64,000 nt of DNA from NCBI RefSeq assembly GCF_037975245.1, contig NC_092576.1:23853111-23917110 (forward strand). Direction: 5' to 3'. Source of the stretch: Apostichopus japonicus (lineage: Eukaryota > Echinodermata > Holothuroidea > Aspidochirotida > Stichopodidae). Shown here piece by piece: positions 1 to 10,607 of the stretch (the first letter of the stretch is position 1; each line of letters starts with the position of its first letter). A model generated the notes under the pieces. That model saw nothing but the letters and a program-made list of their open reading frames with translations. It did not search any database and was not told the DNA's origin. The position numbers and the translations under genes are program-made.

Positions 1-1630
1 CTATTATATAAATTGAGTTTTGTAGATAATTGATTGCCTTTTTGACTGTTTGACAAGTGTTCCACATGGCTATTTTGTTGGCGAATTGGCTAGTTTTGGT
101 AGTACTAACTTTATTGGTGGGTAGGTCGTTTACGTATAAAGAGTGGAGTAGAGGACTTTGTAATGAGCCTTGGGGAGTGCCAGCTTCTAGAATGAAAGGA
201 TCAGAATGGATGGAATTGTAATTAATTTGCATAAACCGGTTAGTTAAATAAAAAGAAAGGAGCCTGGGGATATTTACTGGGAGGTTATATTTGAATCATT
301 TGTATGTAAGACCTTTATGCCAGGTTTTATCGAATGCCTTTTGTGCATCAAGGAAGACTGCCGTTTTACTTTTAAATCCTATTTTAATTCCTTCAGTTAA
401 TCCTGCAATGAGGTTTAATGTAGATGTATTTGTCCTGAAACCGGATTGGGAGGTATTAAAGAGGTTATTGCTTTCTAGGTGGGTTATTATTCTGCTATCC
501 GTTACTTTTTTCCGAATATTTTTCCGATTGTTGAAAGTAGGCTTACAGTTCTGTAGTTGTCTGTTTTTGTTCGGGTTTTGTTTGATTTAACTAACAGTAT
601 TGTAAGCGCAGGTTACCATGGCTTTGGAAAATAGTCTGTTCCGAGTGTCTCGTTAAAGAGATGTAGAGTTAGTTTTATAAAGTTATCTGTGCAGTTTTTG
701 TTAGCATTATGTACATTACCCTATCTTTCCTAGGAGAGGAAGTATTTTTAAAGTTTATTAATTAATTAATTATTAATTTTTCATTCCTTATGGTTAATTG
801 GTTTGGTAAGGGGTTCTGGTCATCTAAAGTCCCATTGATGGAGGGGGAAGGTTATTGGCGTTTCTTTGGACACATTTGTCTATTTCTTCTTCAAAGAGGT
901 TATTGCAATTAGGGTCAGTCGTGACAGAAAAGATATTTTCAAAGGTAGTTGCAAAGAGTTTAATTTGTTCTTTGGGGTTTTGAATTTTGTTCCTCTTTTA
1001 TCAATTAAATAATTCATGCGGATTCCTAGGTTTGGGTTTTATGTTGGTTTAAAGATAGTATTAAGATGTTAGTATACTCTTTTTTTCAATGCGTAATTTC
1101 CTTTGTATTTAAATTTTGTTGTTAATTTCATTTTTGATTCTGTTATTTTAGTTTTTAATAAAAAAAAATACTAATTTATTGGAATTCCCTTCTCAGTTTT
1201 CACCTGGCCTTGATTAAATTAAAGATTTCATTTGCAAGGGACTTGTTATTATTAACGCTTACTTTTATGGGGCAGTTTTTGTTATAGTCATATAATATAA
1301 TTTTTAAGAGGGCTTAGGATGTTGTATCAATTTGTTTAAATTATGTACTTTGGAATTTATTCATTCGGAGGTCATTAATATCTTTTTCTACATCATTTTC
1401 AAAATTAACCCAGTTAGTGTTTTGGGGAGAACGGAAGTAGTTTCTTGTGTTATTATGGGTGGATAAGTTCAGCTCGCAAAAGAAGATATGGTGATCACTA
1501 TAGTTTATGTTGTCAATTATTTGAAGTTCATGAAGTTTTTTTGTTCTATTATTGGTAATTATTAAATCAAGTAATTCTTGTTTGCCACTAAAGGGGTCAG
1601 TGACAAGGAGTAGCAGGAGTTGAAACTATT
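1..1630 (-). mobile_element. Jockey-like LINE fragment, left arm of the inverted duplication
   Basis: This is the mirror copy, about 95% similar by eye, of 14620-16240. On the minus strand it encodes, across several frameshifts, the same reverse-transcriptase pieces: a FLDAQKAFDKTWHKG-type motif, the fingers motif for NYRTISLLSAIGKIF, and the APE endonuclease end SDHH. It runs off the window edge at base 1, so its 3' end is not seen here. Coding capacity is lost. Confidence 0.8.
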
Positions 1631-1639
1631 TCATAGAGA

Positions 1640-2144
1640 AGAGTGTCGACATGGTTGTGAAGTCAAAGCGACTTACTGATTTCTGCTGGATTTAGCAGAA
1701 GTTTTGGAAAATCGGATTATTGTTTTGATCGCCGATCTATGTTGTGTCATTCTCATTCTTAGACAGGTTTTTGACTCTCCAACGTATTGTAAGTTGCAAA
1801 TATTGCAGTAGATGAGGTAAATGACATTTTTGGATAGGCAGTTTATTTTATGCCGAATTTGGAACGTGCGTTTGGTTTCGTTGCTCTGGAAGGCCCCAGT
1901 CGAATCGACAAGTTAGCACGTTTTGCAAATTTTGTGTACAGGGCGATGATCCTGTAGTTTCTGCTTTGTTTTCCCCTAATGGGGTATCATCCTGACTGAA
2001 TGCCCGAACTAAAATGCCCCGTAGGTTACTGGGTCTTTTAAATTCGATGACAGCTAGTTCAGGCATTTGGTGCTCCAAAGTAGGTGAAAATTCTTCTGAA
2101 ATATTAGCCAGTGGTGGGAGACCAGGGTTGAATTCAGTAACCAA
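1640..2144 (-). mobile_element. Penelope-like element C-terminal (GIY-YIG) fragment, left arm
   Basis: The minus-strand frame 1848-2144 reads VTEFNPGLPPLANISEEFSP and on to FKRPSNLRGILVRAF, the segment between reverse transcriptase and endonuclease of Penelope-like elements. The GIY-YIG endonuclease start (CNICNLQYIGESKNF in the right-arm copy) follows in another frame. It starts abruptly at the (TA)n tract 2146-2214. Confidence 0.75.
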
Positions 2145-2145
2145 T

Positions 2146-2214
2146 GGTATATATATCTATATATATATATATATATCTATATATATATATATATATATAA
2201 TATATATATATATG
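2146..2214. repeat. (TA)n microsatellite
   Basis: Interrupted TA/TATC tract between the Penelope-like fragment and the tRNA-derived unit. Confidence 0.95.
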
Positions 2215-2423
2215 TGTGTGTTAAATTGAAATCGTAGTGAGTTGGAAAATCCAGAACAATGAACAACTTCCAGCCTCCACCGGGATTCGAACCCGGGGCT
2301 CCAGCTTTATAGCGGACACCCTAACCACTAGGCTATGGACGCTGACTGTATGTCCCGAGGTTCGAAACTGGTAACGAAGGTCGTCATTTCACTTTAGGCG
2401 TTTGTCACCTGTATCAAACAATA
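2215..2423 (-). mobile_element. tRNA-derived repeat unit, left-arm part 1
   Basis: The tRNA-like portion is 2273-2342 (minus): acceptor halves GCGTCCA/TGGAGGC pair at 6 of 7 positions, A box TAGCCTAGTGGTTAGG, B box GGTTCGAATCC. The following unit sequence is cut at 2423 by the TA-flanked element and resumes at 7474. Confidence 0.8.
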
Positions 2424-3056
2424 CTCTCTTAATTCGCAAGATTGACTTTTCACTCTTAAAGATTGAATTTTAAATCTTTGGCAGATTGATATTAGGGACC
2501 AATCGGCTTAGATTGACTTTCAATCTGTCTTAAGATTGAAAAAAAATAGTCTTAAAAGATTGAAAGTCAGTGTTTTTTAAGATTAATATATCAATCTAAT
2601 GGATTGGTTTTCTTAATCTAAATTCGATTGACTTTTAAATTTCAATCTAAAACGATTGTAACTATCAGTCAATTAGATTGATAAAAGTCATTCCATACGA
2701 TTGACTCTTCGATCATAAAAACTGACTTTCAATCTGTTATAGATTGAAAAGGTAGAAATCTAATAGATTGACTTTAGAATCTAATTTAGAATGACTATTA
2801 GTCTAAAAATGTTTTTTTTTATATGATTGGGACTGTCAATCAATATGACCATGATTGTCACTCGTTTTGCAGTTTGTCTATGTTTAAGCTTTCAACGTTA
2901 ATTTTGTAAACATATATTGAAACAATTGGTTTTGTCACCCAATTAAATTATTCTCAAACAGAAGCTATAAACATAAGAGTATGTCCACTTAGTTTCGCTT
3001 GAGGAAAACACCAGAAACAGAAAAGACAGAATGTACTTTGTAGACGAATTATATTC

Positions 3057-3275
3057 ATTTACTGATGCAGTGAAGAAAACAAAACATGCAGAACATGGGA
3101 AATACTGGAGTTCCATAATTTTAAACATTTTCAGGTGCTAAAGATGAAGGCTAAAATAAAACATAATTAAAACACTGGCATGCATTTACTGATGCAGTGA
3201 TAAACAAAACATGGGAAATACTGGAGTTCCATAAGTTTAATCATTTTCATGTGCTAAAGATGAAGGCTTAATACT
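3057..3275. repeat. Tandem duplication of about 125 bp inside the 5-kb element
   Basis: TTTACTGATGCAGTGA and GGGAAATACTGGAGTTCCAT each recur about 125 bp apart with the intervening text conserved. A third partial copy starts near 3270. Confidence 0.75.
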
Positions 3276-3552
3276 GGTGTTCCATAATTCTAAAGTTAAA
3301 GAATGAAGTTTGCAATAACATACTGAAGATTTTATCAGGTGTAAAAGGAAAATTTGAATAATTAGCCTTTCCTATAGATACAATTGGCAAATAAGAACCT
3401 GAATTGGATTAAAAAAAACTGAGGCTATGTCCCTTTTGGTTAAAACAAAACAACCTGGTAAGAATACCGAGCTGAACTAAAATTATGCATGCTTTAAATG
3501 CTAAATCTTTTATTTATATTTCATCAGTAAACACCATTTTAAGTCAATATCA

Positions 3553-3969
3553 TTACTTGGGTGGTGCTCTTATTGCTGCACCAAGAGCTCGGACCTGTGG
3601 TTTTGCTGTTGCTGGAGGTAGTACTTCATAGTTCATTGCAGCAATAAATTCCCAAAATTGTTGCAAACTTGGAGAGTACTCCACATTAAAAACATAATGA
3701 CACTTAAACAGTCTGTCTAAAGCATCCACCACATGAAGCCCTCCTGAAATTGCAATGCGGTCCAATATTACAAAGAACTGTTTCGGATCTTTTTCTGCAC
3801 CAAGGGATAGCAACAATGGCTGCTTGAAACGATCTTCTTTCAACTTTGTTGCTTCTTCAACATCTGTTCCTTTCTGTGGATAACAAGCAGAAAAGAGTAA
3901 TAACTGTAACACATGGTAATGCTCTCCTTTTATCCATTTTCTGAAATGAGGATGATTTCTGCAGTTGAG
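3553..3969 (-). pseudogene. Terminal exon fragment of an uncharacterised multi-copy gene family
   Basis: The frame is open from an in-frame stop at 3970-3972 down to TAA at 3553-3555 and encodes about 138 residues. It includes HFRKWIKGEHYHVLQLLLFS, then QPLLLSLGAEKDPKQFFVIL and VVDALDRLFKCHYVFNVEY. The pattern of a hydrophobic beta strand, then 'ALD-LFK-H-VFN-Y', then a tryptophan helix resembles the C-terminal domain of uncharacterised SAM-domain proteins repeated in fish, coral and echinoderm genomes (recalled resemblance, not a search). AG acceptor candidates precede it at the upstream end. It lies wholly inside the TA-flanked transposon, so it is probably captured cargo rather than a host gene. 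Confidence 0.5.
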
Positions 3970-4997
3970 CTAACTCTTTAACGCTTAAGCTTGAAAAATA
4001 TGTTCAACTGCTTTTAAAGTAGCATTTTGCGTTTGGTCGCCGTATTATACTTTTTTGACATGTCCATCAAGTTTTTTACATATATCAATCACAAAAGAGC
4101 CAACTAAGATATTTATAAGATATTTGCAGATAATGAGAAAAGTGTCCACGACAAACTCGATATTTAAAATTAATCGCATACAGTTCCCCCAAACCTACTA
4201 GTTTGAATTCAACCAATCAGAGATATGCAGGTTTAGTGATGAGCCGTTGCTAAAAATAGATTCAAGACTTTGCGTTGGTACAACCAGGGAGTTGTAATGG
4301 AACTCCCTGGTACAACTGCCATATAGACTGTACACAAATCAAGCATGGTGTTGTATTATGGATTGGTCAATGACGTTCGTAGTGTATATTCATATTATCG
4401 GTGAGGTTTATTGGGATTCCAACGGATAATATCTTGGAGAAAAACACAGTTGAAAGTTGCAAAATTTTCAACTTTTATGCCACCATTTGAAGTAAGATTT
4501 AAATAGATGGGCTAGTTATGTATGTCGTTATGGCATAGTGGAGTCAGTGAGGTTGAGAAAAATCATAGAAAAGCACGCAAATTGTTTTATTGCACATGTA
4601 ATTATGTATGCACAGTAACCGTAGAAGGTGTACCGTAACAGTGCAATAAATGTACTAGATAGTCTATACTATCCACACTTTTGCCATCTGTGGGCACTGT
4701 GCTTGATATTATGATATTATGCCGATATGGATTATAATATTGAACTGACAAGAGAAGTCACAAGCCTTTACCAATTTTAATGAGCAGTAAACTTCTTGCA
4801 TATAAGTACAACATGATATGTACAAGCATTAAGCATCACTACACACTTAACCCTACTGTCCAGAGAATACACACTTTTTATATATATACTGCACATATAT
4901 ACAGTTTCAGTATGACCAACCCACAGCTGCTGACCTTGTTCTGTGAACTGCTTGTAGTTCAAGGGTCCCATTAACCTTTGGGCAATAAGGTGTATCC

Positions 4998-6188
4998 TAT
5001 GGCGCGAGAAAGCGGAATATATTACGTACAAATATATATCTCTAAAAAAAATATACAATTAAGTGAAATGCGCCCTGCACCACTGACGTAACAGTTTACC
5101 TGCCTTACAGATTTCAATAGGCACTTGCGGTAGATCGCAGGAAATTTGAGCTGTGCAAATGACTTTCACACGTTCGTTTCCTTTGCAAGGTTTGGCAAAC
5201 TGCTTACGTAACACACCGGCTAACGTTCCAAACTAAATAACCTTGAAATGTGAAGAAGTGAGCAGTTACTGTTAAGCCGGCTAGTTACGTACGGTACAGA
5301 AGGCTTCGCTGTCGAACGTACCGTAGTACAATCAGGGAGTTGTTATGGAATAATCCCTGGTACTATCATGTGCAATGTGATATCGCAAACCCACTAACTA
5401 TGAACTGCATTAAGATTCTGAGCAAACATGTGCGTTTTATGAATGGCCAGTGTAAAGAACAGGCTGGTCACTGCTGAAGTTACTGAACATCTCAGTCAGC
5501 ACTTACAGAGCTCCGTACTTTGTACAGCATATATATTTTTCGCACAGAATATATTTTTCGTACAGAATATATTTTTCGCACAGACTAGGTCTTGAATATT
5601 AGAGAATATATATATTTTCTTTACACACAATAAAAATATATTTTTGCACAGAATATAATTTCTCCTGTAGAATATATATTTTTTCTGTCTCAGAATTTAT
5701 ATATTTTGCTAGAGAAAAATATTTTTCTGTCAGAGAATATATGTTTTGGTACTTTGTACAGCATATATATATTTTTCGACCAGAATATATTTTTTCGCAC
5801 AGAATAGAATTTTGTTGTTAGAGGATATATATATTTTCCGTACACACAATAAAAATATTTTTGTGCACAGAATATAATTTTTCTTGTAAATTTTTTTTTT
5901 TTCTGTCTCAGAATTTATATATTTTGTTAGAGAAAAATATTTTTCTGTCAGAGAATATATATGTTTCTTAACAAGATATATATATATATATATATTGAAA
6001 GAAAATATATATTTTTCTCTTAGAGAATATATATTTATATTATGAATGTTTTTGTGTCAGAGAATATTTTTTTTTCAGAATATATATAAATATGTCTAAA
6101 ATGTATTTTTGAAGTAAACCATGTATATATTTTGCAAGTAAAGCATATATATTGTTGTACACAATATATTCCGCTTTCTCGCGCCATA
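4998..6188. mobile_element. 1.2-kb TIR element, TATGG...CCATA termini, 6-bp TSD (IS3EU-like)
   Basis: The inverted termini TATGGCGCGAGAAAGCGGAA match for about 26 bp, flanked by GTATCC at 4992-4997 and 6189-6194. The 6-bp duplication with TAY...RTA ends fits IS3EU elements. The interior, 5515-6160, is an AT-rich pseudo-satellite of GAATATATTTTT and CAGA steps, with a duplication of about 240 bp (both halves start TACTTTGTACAGCATATATA). No coding sequence. Confidence 0.8.
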
Positions 6189-6921
6189 GTATCCTCATGA
6201 GGGTTTCTCCTAGCTAGTAGTAACTGGAATGTGATTAATGATTTATCATTTGATGACTTTTTCTCCTATACAATTCTAGCGTGATATTATACTATTCTAG
6301 ACTGTCACTGTGTGAAGAATTTTGTACACTCTGCACAAGGGATGTGGTGGGAAGGTATGAAGGAAACACAGCACTGTAGTGTTTAACAGTTGATTTTAGC
6401 ACTAGCAAGGGCCAAGGCTAGGTCTAACGTTAGGCCTTGCCTGCCATAGGCCTAACAAGTTTCAATGTGAATATGGCGATGGTCTTTATCTATCATGCTG
6501 CTCGACTACACAACCGAAGTTGAATGAATGTTTCAAATGTATCACGATAAAGCCTAGGCCTACTGTAATTGAATTAAACCGCATGCACATACGCATGTGA
6601 TTTTCTCTGCAGTGCGTTAAACCTCATTTCGCCAAAAGTCACAATAGACCCTTGCCTAACTTTAAGTCTAATATAATTAAAGTAGGAAATGCAACAATAA
6701 AAGAAAAGGAAAATTGAAGATGGGCAGATACACAAATTAAAGGAGTAAATGAAAGCGTATAAAACGAGCATTTTGAAATACAGACAATAAGAAAAGCGTA
6801 ACGTTAAGCCTAACGTTATCATAGGCTTAGTAGATCAGCAACTAAGCAGACTGAACAGCGAAATGCTAGGCTACATGATCGACAACTAGCTGAAAGGTGT
6901 TAAAAAGTCAAAAATACGAAC

Positions 6922-6991
6922 CTTCTAGAATAGTGATTATCTCCTCCGTGAACTCTTTCTTCGCCAGAAAATTTCTTACGGTTCCTGCCAT
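6922..6991 (-). pseudogene. Candidate first exon (start of a SAM-like domain) inside the 5-kb element
   Basis: ATG at 6991 opens MAGTVRNFLAKKEFTEEIIT and three more residues, then a GT donor (GAAG|GTTCG) at 6921. The sequence looks like the first helices of a SAM domain. It is on the same strand as the 3553-3969 exon fragment. No middle exons were found between them. Confidence 0.4.
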
Positions 6992-7473
6992 CTTTCTTGA
7001 AATGAGAAGGCTTCTTCGAAAGGTTTTAAGAAACTGAACTAAAATACACCGCTGTTTTGGCACAATCAGTCAATTAGTACTGTGTACTATCATATACGTT
7101 TCATGCAGTGCGTTGTGCAGAGCAGTATATAGAAGACCGGTATAATGTATTACGCTGTGTGTACGTACGCGGTGCAGCAGTGGGTATTTGGTTTTGCGAA
7201 ATCTGATTGGACAATAGGCAGCGTTGGTATTTGTTTTGGCGTAATCTGATTGGATAAAAGTCAATCTTTACAAGACTGACTTTTATTTGCACCACGTGAC
7301 TTGATTCTAGCGTTTTCATTGGATATATCTGTAAATCTAAGAAACGATTAAGTCAAGGATAAGACGTATTCAATCTATTAGCTTAGATTTCAGTTCATTT
7401 TCAATCAAATAGATTGAAAACTACTGTCAATCTTAGCTACCACTGACTTTGTCAATCTTACGAATTAAGAGAG

Positions 7474-7770
7474 TACTAGTTCTATTTAGTGACATATTTG
7501 ACTTACTCTAGATATCAAACATGATTCTTACCAACTCGAAATCATTAGTGATTTCTAAAGCCCGATCTCAAAAGAGATACTTTGAACATACTTTTGTTAA
7601 TGACATGGAGGTAAAAGACAAATGCAAATTAATATATATATATATATAATTGAAATCTTAGTAAGTTGGAAACTCCAGAACAGTGAAAAAATGTCCAGCT
7701 TTCACCGGGATTCGAACACGGGCCTCCTGCTCTAATTGCAGACACCGTAACCACTAGGCTATGGCTACAA
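7474..7770 (-). mobile_element. tRNA-derived repeat unit, left-arm part 2
   Basis: This is the continuation of the unit interrupted at 2423 (ctagttctatttagtgacat onward, matching 13650-13450 in reverse). It ends in a second, decayed tRNA-like head at about 7697-7767 with A box and B box remnants (GGGATTCGAACACGG on plus). Confidence 0.75.
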
Positions 7771-9146
7771 CATATCAACATTAATTTTGTGCTCAAAGTC
7801 ATTCTTAAATATGCTCAGGCGCGTATCCAGGATTTTCTAACCCGGGGCGCGAATGACTATCTAAGCGGAGCGCCACCATCGGTTGGCGCGCAGCGTACAA
7901 GAAAATTTCTGGTTTTGACACCCCCCCCCCCAGATCACCGGAAATGGCACATATCGGGCTTGAAAATGACCAACTAGATGTTCACTTTTGCCTGAGTAAA
8001 TCAAGTATTTTCCCAATATTTTTTTATTTCCATCCATAACCTTTTGAAGATTGTCACCAATCACACATCATGTTCGACCTCATCGCATCTCCTGTGGATC
8101 ATTGCTTTTGTAGGTGATTCTACGTCGCGGCCCACAATACCCGTCAACCATACTTTTCAAGGTTTTAAGCCCATTATTCGTTCAGAATTTGAAAATTCAC
8201 ACTTCTCGTGAAATAAATTCACTTCAAAACATACCCATAATGTTGCACAAAATTTTATCTATGGACAGCCAATAAAGAAAAACCTCCTTCAACCCCTAAC
8301 AGACCGGTCAAAATTGCACGAGAAGATGGAAGATTGTTTAGGAATGTTGGTCAGGGAAATTTCGAAAATTTAGACACAGATAATTTATTGGTGCATTGGC
8401 GCAGATCAGTCTTGGATAACGGTGGGGACGCGTGTCTGTTCTCTGATACTATCTAAGCGGAGCGCGACCATGGGTTCTCGCGTAGCGTACAAAAAATTTT
8501 TGGCAAATATAACTCCCAGATCACCGGAAATAGCACTTCCCAGACCCAATGATGCTCCCAAACCTCCTTAAGGTTTAGATCTCATGTCTTAGAAATTTAG
8601 TTTGGGTAAATGCATGGGCATCTGCAGAAAAAAACAAGGGGACAAATAATCCAAGTAGACTTTTGTATAAGATGGGTCTGGTTTCGTAACTCATCGGGAA
8701 GCGATTAGAGGGGTGGGCGTAGGGTTGTGGGGCGCGCGTTTTCATGCAGGTGGGAACAATCTCAAGAAGCGATGTGTGCGCCCCCCCACGCCGGCAATGA
8801 TACACCTTTGGATCCACTACATGATATTAACAAGAAATGTGCTCAATTCTCAAATCGCATGCGGAATTTTATTTTTTTATTTCTAGATTCATTGTATGAG
8901 TTACGGTACTAGGGGTGGGAAAACAATTAGCATTCAGTTCGCGTTGTATAACATTTTATCTATGGATGGCAGTGTTGCATCGAGGGACATATGTCTAGTG
9001 CAAATCGCAAATAGATCCTGGGCTAATACCGAAATGCGTCATGTTCCCCGACGACTGGGTCGAGTTCAAGACCAGCCACAATTGGTTTCATAGCACAATT
9101 TTACAATTGTTTAAGGCGTCCATGCACACACGCGCCATGACTGATC

Positions 9147-9225
9147 GAGAAGGGGCGTCTGCCTCAGCCTACCCCTTACACCGACAACTCCATTTTTGAC
9201 GTTTCCATTTTCCTCTCTCACTAAT

Positions 9226-9293
<68 letters not shown>

Positions 9294-9377
9294 ATTAGTG
9301 AGAGAGAAAAATGGAAACGTCAAAAATTGAGTTGTCGGTGTAAGGGGTAGGCTGAGGCAGACGCCCCTTCTCGATCA
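9147..9377. repeat. Snap-back inverted repeat around a (TA)n loop
   Basis: Segments 9147-9229 and 9291-9377 are inverse copies (CTCTCTCACTAATGTTTATA against TATAAACATTAGTGAGAGAG), separated by about 60 bp of pure TA. Related copies at 62980-63090 have only one of the two arms, so the second arm is a local inverted duplication. Confidence 0.9.
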
Positions 9378-9465
9378 GTTACTGGCTACCCTGTGTATAG
9401 AATAGGGTTCAGTGCAGTAATTATGTCACTGTTACTCTTTCTCTTCCCGGTGTATTGGCGTTTTT

Positions 9466-9604
9466 CTTCTGTTCCCTCTTTTTCTCCTTTTTCTCTTTCT
9501 TCTTTTCCCTTCCTTCCTCTCCTTCCTCCTCCTTTTCCCCCTCTTTTTCCCTTTTTTCTTCTCTCTTTTTTTTCTGTCTTCTTTTTCTTACCCCCCCCCC
9601 CCCC
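9466..9604. repeat. Polypyrimidine tract ending in a C run
   Basis: About 140 bp almost purely C/T, ending in a run of about 13 C just before the hAT terminus. Its purine complement recurs at 62083-62180 in another copy of the family. Confidence 0.95.
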
Positions 9605-9623
9605 TGGATACGCGCCTGATGCT

Positions 9624-10607
9624 TCATTTTCAAAAACTCATTGTTTTACATTTAATCTGTGAGGTCTTGTTAGTCACATTCCTGTCTTTCGTGGAGGGGT
9701 GGGGGTAATGGAGATCTAAATATTATCTTAAGAACATATCTGAATCTGATATATATGCTCCCAAAGTTTGTAATGAGGTCACTGTCCACTATCTATCTCC
9801 TATATAGAGACAGTGATACCATCTTCTCCACCAGCTGAAATGGTATGGTGATGTTAATGAATACCAAGTTGAATGAACAATTAACAAATTTACTACTTGT
9901 GTCTATTGAATCTAGCTCGATGAAATTCAAACCAAATCAAAATAGAGAAGCACAGAGAAATGAGAAAGAATGACTAATTATGAAAAACTCGTCCACTATA
10001 AGTTAAGATATATTGCCCACCCTGTAGGATGGTTTAACCACAGGAGGCATACATAATTTAAATTTATTGCTAGTGTTTTCCTTTTTTTCGGAGAAGGGAT
10101 GAGGTGTATAATGGATTCCTTCTCTATCCTGTCAAGAGATTAGGTTGACAAACTATTAATAACTTCAAATACTACACAGAACTCCAAACAAAGATTCGAT
10201 ATCTTACATGTTCTCATAGGCTACTTTTATTTTATTGTAAAGTGTACAAAAACTAATTTCTTTCGTTTCATTAGTAACATCACTGTCCACATATACTTTC
10301 TTTTCTAACTTTAATTTCGTTTGCTCTTCAAGCCAAATTCAAATTGCTAAGAGCCAATCAAGCGTTTAATGACGTCATCCATCAACCACTACGTCATCAG
10401 TGTATGAAACTATTTGTCTGTTAAATTTGATTTGTCTGTTAACTATTGAGAGAGGGAAGAAAGAGAGCACAATCCCTATTTTACTCTATTTGTGTATGTG
10501 GAGGGCGGTGAGTGGAGGGCGGGGGTTGTTGGAGGGGTTAGATAACGTTCCCACCACATTGGTGACCAAGTAGATGTTATAACAATCATTGCATCACCAC
10601 CAGCATA
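9624..10607. other. No recognised gene or repeat
   Basis: Unique-looking AT-rich sequence with no long frame and no terminal-repeat pairs seen. A G-rich patch lies near 10500. Confidence 0.5.

Larger units (their letters stand above)
2424..7473. mobile_element. 5.05-kb TIR DNA transposon with TA target duplication
   Basis: The termini are CTCTCTTAATTCGCAAGATT (2424) and the inverse of CTCTCTTAATTCGTAAGATT (ending 7473). TA dinucleotides flank both sides. The uninterrupted target is seen in the right arm (caaacaatactag, around 13660), so insertion and TA duplication are directly demonstrated. Both subterminal regions (2430-2850, 7190-7473) are packed with GATTGAC/GTCAATC and related steps. 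No transposase is visible. It carries exon-like pieces at 3553-3969 and 6922-6991 and a nested element at 4998-6188. Superfamily undecided (TA duplication fits Tc1/mariner-type or ISL2EU-type). Confidence 0.88.
7816..9618. mobile_element. hAT-type element with 5-bp TSD, left arm
   Basis: The termini CAGGCGCGTATCCAGG and its inverse (CCTGGATACGCGCCTG) are flanked by ATGCT on both sides (7811-7815, 9619-9623). The 5-bp duplication suggests the hAT5 group. The interior has no transposase. It holds the shared subterminal motif (7858-7895, 8452-8490), an inverted repeat around (TA)n, and a polypyrimidine tract. Confidence 0.8.

Noticed and set aside
291-590. 99-residue plus-strand frame, mirrored at 15690-15947
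   Set aside because: It is the antisense of the Jockey-like reverse transcriptase in both arms.
5092-5142. Possible internal exon of the cargo gene on the minus strand
   Set aside because: It lies inside the nested 4998-6188 element and is too short to support.
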